Assembly (NCBI GenBank): GCA_016699675.1
Contig: CP064985.1
Coordinates: forward strand, 1,302,001-1,366,000
Origin: Austwickia sp.
GTDB taxonomy: Bacteria > Actinomycetota > Actinomycetes > Actinomycetales > Dermatophilaceae
Direction: 5' to 3'
Length of the DNA: 64,000 nt
The notes beneath the pieces are model-generated. The model saw nothing but the letters and a program-made list of their open reading frames with translations, was not told where the DNA came from and made no database searches. This document shows, one piece after another, positions 60,158 through 64,000 of the stretch. How positions within the stretch are numbered: position 1 is the stretch's first letter; every line of letters starts with the position of its first letter. The translations under genes were made by a program, and so were the position numbers.

Positions 60158-60699
60158 CCGCCACGAAACTCAAGGTCGCGACGACCTCGCTGGCGGGATG
60201 CTTCGGCTGCCACATGTCGATCCTCGACATCGACGAGCGCCTGCTCGACCTGGTGGAGCTGGTGGAGTTCGACCGCTCCCCGCTCACCGACATCAAAGAG
60301 GTCGGCCCCTGCGACATCGGCATCATCGAGGGCGGGGTGTGCAACGCCGAGAACGTCGAGGTGCTGCGGGCCTTCCGGGACCGCTGTCGCGTGCTGATCT
60401 CGATGGGCGCCTGCGCCTGCAACGGCGGCTTGCCCGCCCTGCGCAACAACTTCTCGATCGCCGACATCCTCAGCCACGTCTACACGCAGGGCATCGGCCT
60501 GGCGCAGGGCAGCGCCGTCCCGGACGACCCCGAGCTGCCGCTGCCGCTCAACCGGGTCCGCCCCATCCACGAGATCGTCCGGATCGACTACTTCCTGCCG
60601 GGCTGCCCGCCCAGCGGGGACGCGATCTGGACCTTCCTCACCGACCTGATCATGGGCAAGACCCCGACGCTGGGGCACGCGATGCTCCACTTCGACTGA
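60154..60699 (+). CDS. hoxY: NAD-reducing hydrogenase small subunit HoxY
   Basis: Carries the proximal iron-sulfur cluster next to the NiFe site. The 181-residue small subunit of group 3 type has the cluster ligands CFGCH (Cys16, Cys19), MGACACNGG (Cys87/89) and LPGCPPSGD near the C-terminus. There is no Tat signal, consistent with a cytoplasmic enzyme. It starts at ATG 60154 overlapping hoxU; the frame is open upstream but that part is out of frame with hoxU and has no homology. Confidence 0.95.
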   Translation: MTATKLKVATTSLAGCFGCHMSILDIDERLLDLVELVEFDRSPLTDIKEVGPCDIGIIEGGVCNAENVEVLRAFRDRCRVLISMGACACNGGLPALRNNFSIADILSHVYTQGIGLAQGSAVPDDPELPLPLNRVRPIHEIVRIDYFLPGCPPSGDAIWTFLTDLIMGKTPTLGHAMLHFD

Positions 60700-60741
60700 A
60701 GTCTCGACCGAGCCTGCGACGTACGGAGAAGGGGAACCGCG

Positions 60742-62208
60742 ATGACCGCCACCGAGCAGCTGGACACCCTCGAAACCGCTTCCGGCGACCCCGGCGACCT
60801 GCGTCGCGTCGTCCTCGAACCCGTCTCGCGGGTGGAGGGGCACGGGAAGGTGACGATCCTGCTCGACGACGCCGGGCACGTCCACCAGGTGCGGCTGCAC
60901 ATCGTCGAGTTCCGCGGGTTCGAACGGTTCGTGGAGGGGCGGCCCTACTGGGAGATGCCGGTGCTGGTCAGCAGGCTGTGCGGGATCTGCCCGGTGTCGC
61001 ACCACCTCGCCGCGAGCAAGGCCCTCGACGTGGTCGTCGGCGCCACGCTGAGCCCGACCGCCGAGAAGATCCGCCGGCTGATGCACTACGGCCAGCAGCT
61101 GCAGTCCCACGCGCTGCACTTCTTCCACCTGTCCAGCCCGGACCTGCTGTTCGGGTTCGACTCGGAGGTGTCCCGGCGCAACATCGTCGGGGTGGCGGCG
61201 GCGTACCCGGAGGTGGCCCGGCAGGGGATCCTGCTGCGCAAGTACGGCCAGGAGGTCATCCGGCACACCGCGGGCAAGCGCATCCACGGGACCGGGTCCG
61301 TGCCCGGCGGGGTGAACCGGTCGCTGACGCCGGCGCAGCGCGAGGAGCTGCGCGCGGACATCGACCAGATGATCGCGTGGAGCCGCGACGCCGTACGGCT
61401 CGTCCAGCAGCTCCACGAGCAGAACCCCGACCTCTACGCCAGCTTTGGCCACTTCCGCTCCAACACCATGGGATTCGTCGCCGACGACGGGGCGCTCGAC
61501 CTCTATCACGGCGGGCTGCGCGCCAAGGACCCCGACGGCAACGTCATCTTCGACCACGTGGACTACGCGACGTACGAGCGGGTGCTCACCGAGGAGGTGA
61601 AGCCCTGGTCGTACATGAAGTTCCCGTACATCACCGAGTTGGGGCCGGACGACGGCTGGTACCGGGTCGGCCCGCTCGCCCGCGTCATGAACTGCGACTA
61701 CATCCCCACGCCGCTGGCCGACGCGGAGCGGGTGACGATGCTCGGGGCCATCAACGGGGCGCCGCTCAACTATCACTGGGCGCGGATGGTGGAGATGCTG
61801 TTCTCGGCCGAGATGATCCGCGAACTGCTGGACGACTTCGACATCACCGGCGAGGACCTGGTCAACCTCGGGGAGCGGCGCAGCGAGGGCGTGGGCGTGA
61901 TCGAGGCGCCGCGCGGCACGCTGTTCCACCACTACCGGGTCGGCGACGACGACCTCATCACGATGGCCAACCTCATCGTCTCCACGACGAACAACAACCA
62001 GGCCATGAACACCGCGGTGCGGGAGGTGGCGCGGCAGTACCTCGACGGCACCGAGATCACCGAGGGCCTGCTCAACCACATCGAGGTCGCGATCCGGGCC
62101 TTCGACCCGTGTCTGTCCTGCGCCACGCACGCGCTCGGGGCGATGCCGCTGGAGGTCACGCTGGTCGCCCCGGACGGGACGGTCCTGGACCGCCGGGTGA
62201 AGGAGTGA
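60742..62208 (+). CDS. hoxH: NAD-reducing hydrogenase large subunit HoxH
   Basis: Holds the NiFe(CN)2CO active site. The 488-residue protein has SRVEGHGKVTIL, the N-terminal ligand motif RLCGICPVSHHL (Cys80, Cys83) and the C-terminal DPCLSCATHALG (Cys457, Cys460, His463). About 25 residues follow His463 and would be removed by the HoxW protease once nickel is inserted. GAGAAGGGGAACC gives a good ribosome site. The stop overlaps hoxW as GTGA. No hyp genes for cofactor assembly are in this window; they must lie elsewhere. Confidence 0.96.
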   Translation: MTATEQLDTLETASGDPGDLRRVVLEPVSRVEGHGKVTILLDDAGHVHQVRLHIVEFRGFERFVEGRPYWEMPVLVSRLCGICPVSHHLAASKALDVVVGATLSPTAEKIRRLMHYGQQLQSHALHFFHLSSPDLLFGFDSEVSRRNIVGVAAAYPEVARQGILLRKYGQEVIRHTAGKRIHGTGSVPGGVNRSLTPAQREELRADIDQMIAWSRDAVRLVQQLHEQNPDLYASFGHFRSNTMGFVADDGALDLYHGGLRAKDPDGNVIFDHVDYATYERVLTEEVKPWSYMKFPYITELGPDDGWYRVGPLARVMNCDYIPTPLADAERVTMLGAINGAPLNYHWARMVEMLFSAEMIRELLDDFDITGEDLVNLGERRSEGVGVIEAPRGTLFHHYRVGDDDLITMANLIVSTTNNNQAMNTAVREVARQYLDGTEITEGLLNHIEVAIRAFDPCLSCATHALGAMPLEVTLVAPDGTVLDRRVKE

Positions 62209-62738
62209 GGGCGGGGGCGCGAGCGCCCGTGCTGATGCTGGCGTGGGGCAACCTCTCGCGGGGCGACGACGCGCTCGGGCCGCTGTTCGTGGACCGCGTC
62301 CAGCGGCAGGCGGCGAGCGTGCTGGAGCCCGCGCAGGAGCCGTACGTCGAGTGCGTGCTGGACTTCCAGCTCCAGGTCGAATACGCCCTCGACCTGGTCG
62401 GACGCGAGCGGGTGCTGTTCGTTGACGCGGCGCGCGCCGGGCCGGAGCCGTTCTCGGCGACGCCCCTGGACGCGGCGTGGGACCCGACGTACACCACACA
62501 CGAACTCTCCCCCGCCGCCCTGCTGCACGTCTGCCGCACCGTCCTGCACACGCCACCGCCGCCGGCCTGGCTGTTGGGGATCCGCGGCTACCGCTGGGAG
62601 CTGGGCGAGGATCCCACGCCGGGCGCGCTGGCCAACCTCGACGCCGCGCTGGGATGGTTCGATCGCTGGCTCGCCGATGCGTCCGCTCCTCCCCTGCCGG
62701 CCGCCGTGTCGCGGATCGGGGGCGGCTCGCTCTCCTGA
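62205..62738 (+). CDS. hoxW: Hydrogenase maturation protease HoxW
   Basis: Endopeptidase that trims the HoxH C-terminus after nickel insertion. The 177-residue HycI/HybD-type protein starts with a short Arg/Ala stretch then LMLAWGNLSRGDDALGPLF, whose Asp residues bind the nickel of the substrate; VLFVDAARAGPEPF and YTTHELSPAALLHVC are the further family elements with the third ligand His. GTG 62205 overlaps the hoxH stop, showing coupling. Last gene of the operon; 92 bases then separate it from jetA. Confidence 0.92.
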   Translation: MRAGARAPVLMLAWGNLSRGDDALGPLFVDRVQRQAASVLEPAQEPYVECVLDFQLQVEYALDLVGRERVLFVDAARAGPEPFSATPLDAAWDPTYTTHELSPAALLHVCRTVLHTPPPPAWLLGIRGYRWELGEDPTPGALANLDAALGWFDRWLADASAPPLPAAVSRIGGGSLS

Positions 62739-62830
62739 CCGGGGCGTGGCGTGGCGGTTTCCGCACCGGGCGTCGGGAGGCGGTGTCGCGCGCCGCAGGC
62801 GTTGTCGGACGACGCCTCTACACTCCCGTC

Positions 62831-64000
62831 ATGGAGTTCGAGCGCGTCGCCGCGCTTAGGCAGCACTCGGCCGCCTGGCGACTGATGCGAGCCGATTCGG
62901 CGGCCATGGTGTTGGCGATCCTGGGGCAGGTCTTCGTCGTGGAAAACCATCGCACGGTCGTGGAGAGCCAGCTGGTGGCCAGGGTGGAGGAGCTCCTCGA
63001 CTCGGTGAACCAGGCGGCCGGCGGGCCCGACGCCGCCTACCCGCGGTCGGCCAAGGACTATCTCGACACGTGGGCCAGACCCGAAGTGGCGCTGCTGCGC
63101 AAGTTCTACCCGGAGGGCCAGACCGAGGCGGCCTACGACGCCACCAGTGATCTCGAGCGCGCCTACCGCTGGGTCTGCGAGCTGGAGAAGAGAGCGTTCG
63201 TCGGCACGGAGTCGCGGCTGCACACCGTCGTGGACCTGCTCCGGCAGATCGTGCACGGTGCGGACGCCGATCCGGCGGTTCGTCTCGACCAGCTGCGCCG
63301 TCGCCGCGCCGAGCTCGACCTGGAGATCGCCCGCGCCGAGGCGGGCGACAACCCCCCGCTGGACACCTCAGCCCTGCTGGACCGGCTGCAGCACGTCGAG
63401 CGCACCGCCCGCGAGCTGCTCAGCGACTTCCGCGAGGTCGAGGACAACTTCCGCGCCCTTGACCGGGGCGCCCGCGAACTCATCACCGGTTGGGAGGGCG
63501 GCAAGGGCGAGCTGCTCGACCTGCTCGTCGGAGACCGCCACGCCATCGCCGCCTCCGACCAGGGCCGCAGCTTCCAGGCCTTCCACGACTTCCTGCTCAG
63601 CCGCCGCCGCCAGGACGAGCTCACGGAACTGCTGGACGCCTTGCCGACCATCCCCGACCTCCGCGCGGACCCCCGGTTGCAGCACATCCACGAGGACTGG
63701 CTGGTGGCGGCCGAGCGCACCCAACAGACGGTGCGCCAACTCTCCGAGCAGCTGCGCCGGTTCCTGGACGATAAGATCTGGCTCGAAAACCGCCGCGTGA
63801 TGGACCTCCTGCGCTCGATCGAACGGACTGCCTTAGCCGTCCGCGGCTCGCCCGTGTCGTCGGCCCCGGCCGCGTTCACGTGGCTCAGCGCGGCGGCACC
63901 CAGGCTGGCGCTGCCCATGGAGCGGCCACTGTACGTTCCGCCCCCGGTCGACGTCCTCAGCGACGCCGGGCCCGACACGTCAGCCACGGACAAGATGGAC
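62831..64000 (+). CDS. jetA: JetA-like (DUF3375) protein of a Wadjet anti-plasmid system, 3' end cut by window
   Basis: The frame is open without interruption for 390 codons from ATG 62831 to the window edge. It matches DUF3375, the kleisin-like JetA of type I Wadjet: MEFERVAALRQHSAAWRLMRADSA at the N-terminus, ATSDLERAYRWVCELEKRAFVGTESR with the winged helix, then long helices (LLDRLQHVERTARELLSDFREVEDNF) and the FQAFHDFLLSRRRQDELTELLD segment. JetA joins JetB (DUF4194) and the SMC-like JetC to recognise and, with the nuclease JetD, cut circular plasmids. There is no Shine-Dalgarno; TACACT 6 bases before the ATG suggests a leaderless transcript. jetB-D should follow beyond the edge. Confidence 0.85.
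   Translation, partial: MEFERVAALRQHSAAWRLMRADSAAMVLAILGQVFVVENHRTVVESQLVARVEELLDSVNQAAGGPDAAYPRSAKDYLDTWARPEVALLRKFYPEGQTEAAYDATSDLERAYRWVCELEKRAFVGTESRLHTVVDLLRQIVHGADADPAVRLDQLRRRRAELDLEIARAEAGDNPPLDTSALLDRLQHVERTARELLSDFREVEDNFRALDRGARELITGWEGGKGELLDLLVGDRHAIAASDQGRSFQAFHDFLLSRRRQDELTELLDALPTIPDLRADPRLQHIHEDWLVAAERTQQTVRQLSEQLRRFLDDKIWLENRRVMDLLRSIERTALAVRGSPVSSAPAAFTWLSAAAPRLALPMERPLYVPPPVDVLSDAGPDTSATDKMD

Noticed and set aside
60082..62766. An 894-codon minus-strand frame across hoxY, hoxH and hoxW
   Set aside because: Exact antisense shadow of intact hydrogenase genes; His/Val/Asp-rich low-complexity protein.
1..64000. rRNA, tRNA, prophage integrase or replication origin
   Set aside because: I read the intergenic gaps for tRNA-like cloverleafs, rRNA segments and repeated origin boxes and saw none; a tRNA scan would be needed for certainty.

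Overview
The window is about 70% G+C or higher, almost fully coding, with strong G/C third-position bias, frequent GTG starts and 4-base ATGA/GTGA gene overlaps. Gene content (actinobacterial-type SpeD, GlgX, Wadjet JetA, a yybP-ykoY element before terC, an IS1380-type insertion) points to a high-GC actinomycete, probably Micrococcales-like; I cannot name the genus. No rRNA, tRNA or CRISPR array was seen.

Left part (1-17 kb) is metabolic. It opens with a partial aldo/keto reductase, a Na+/H+ antiporter and a polyamine operon (speD, speE, a PLP decarboxylase). Next comes a sugar-acid region: a damaged dicarboxylate symporter and a damaged tartrate dehydrogenase, a LysR regulator, a galactarate/talarate dehydratase, a GntR regulator, a MazE/VapC-type toxin-antitoxin pair, glucarate dehydratase, tartronate semialdehyde reductase, a frameshifted gluconate-type permease, a DapA-family lyase and an IclR regulator coupled to aroQ. 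The chemistry is glucarate/galactarate to 5-keto-4-deoxyglucarate, then probably to pyruvate plus tartronate semialdehyde.

Middle (17-47 kb): terC behind a Mn2+ riboswitch, an SGNH hydrolase, an acyl-CoA ligase relative lacking catalytic motifs, a 5'-truncated kup, an alcohol dehydrogenase, small acidic proteins behind a stress-sigma-like promoter, an SDR fusion, glgX, and a tightly coupled five-gene operon (acyl-CoA dehydrogenase, PIG-L/methyltransferase fusion, GT2 glycosyltransferase, haem-oxygenase-like diiron oxidase, CDGSH protein) that looks like an uncharacterised biosynthetic pathway. Then fadD, secreted or exported hydrolases, an ABC1 kinase, citrate synthase, a broken hydrolase, a Fic protein and an IS1380-family element with a CTAG target duplication.

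Right part (47-64 kb): an S9 peptidase, an asparagine-synthetase-like amidotransferase and a fused carboxylate-amine ligase/circularly permuted ATP-grasp protein form a second tight operon, probably making and processing a non-ribosomal peptide or amide. Then an old-yellow-enzyme-type oxidoreductase, bioB with a BioQ-like operator, a complete NAD-reducing [NiFe] hydrogenase operon (hoxFUYHW), and at the right edge the first gene of a probable Wadjet plasmid-defence system (jetA), cut by the window end.

Six genes (dctA, ttuC, gntP, kup, an alpha/beta hydrolase and the transposase) carry frameshifts or deletions. Either the strain is losing these functions or the assembly has indel errors; the sequence alone cannot decide.
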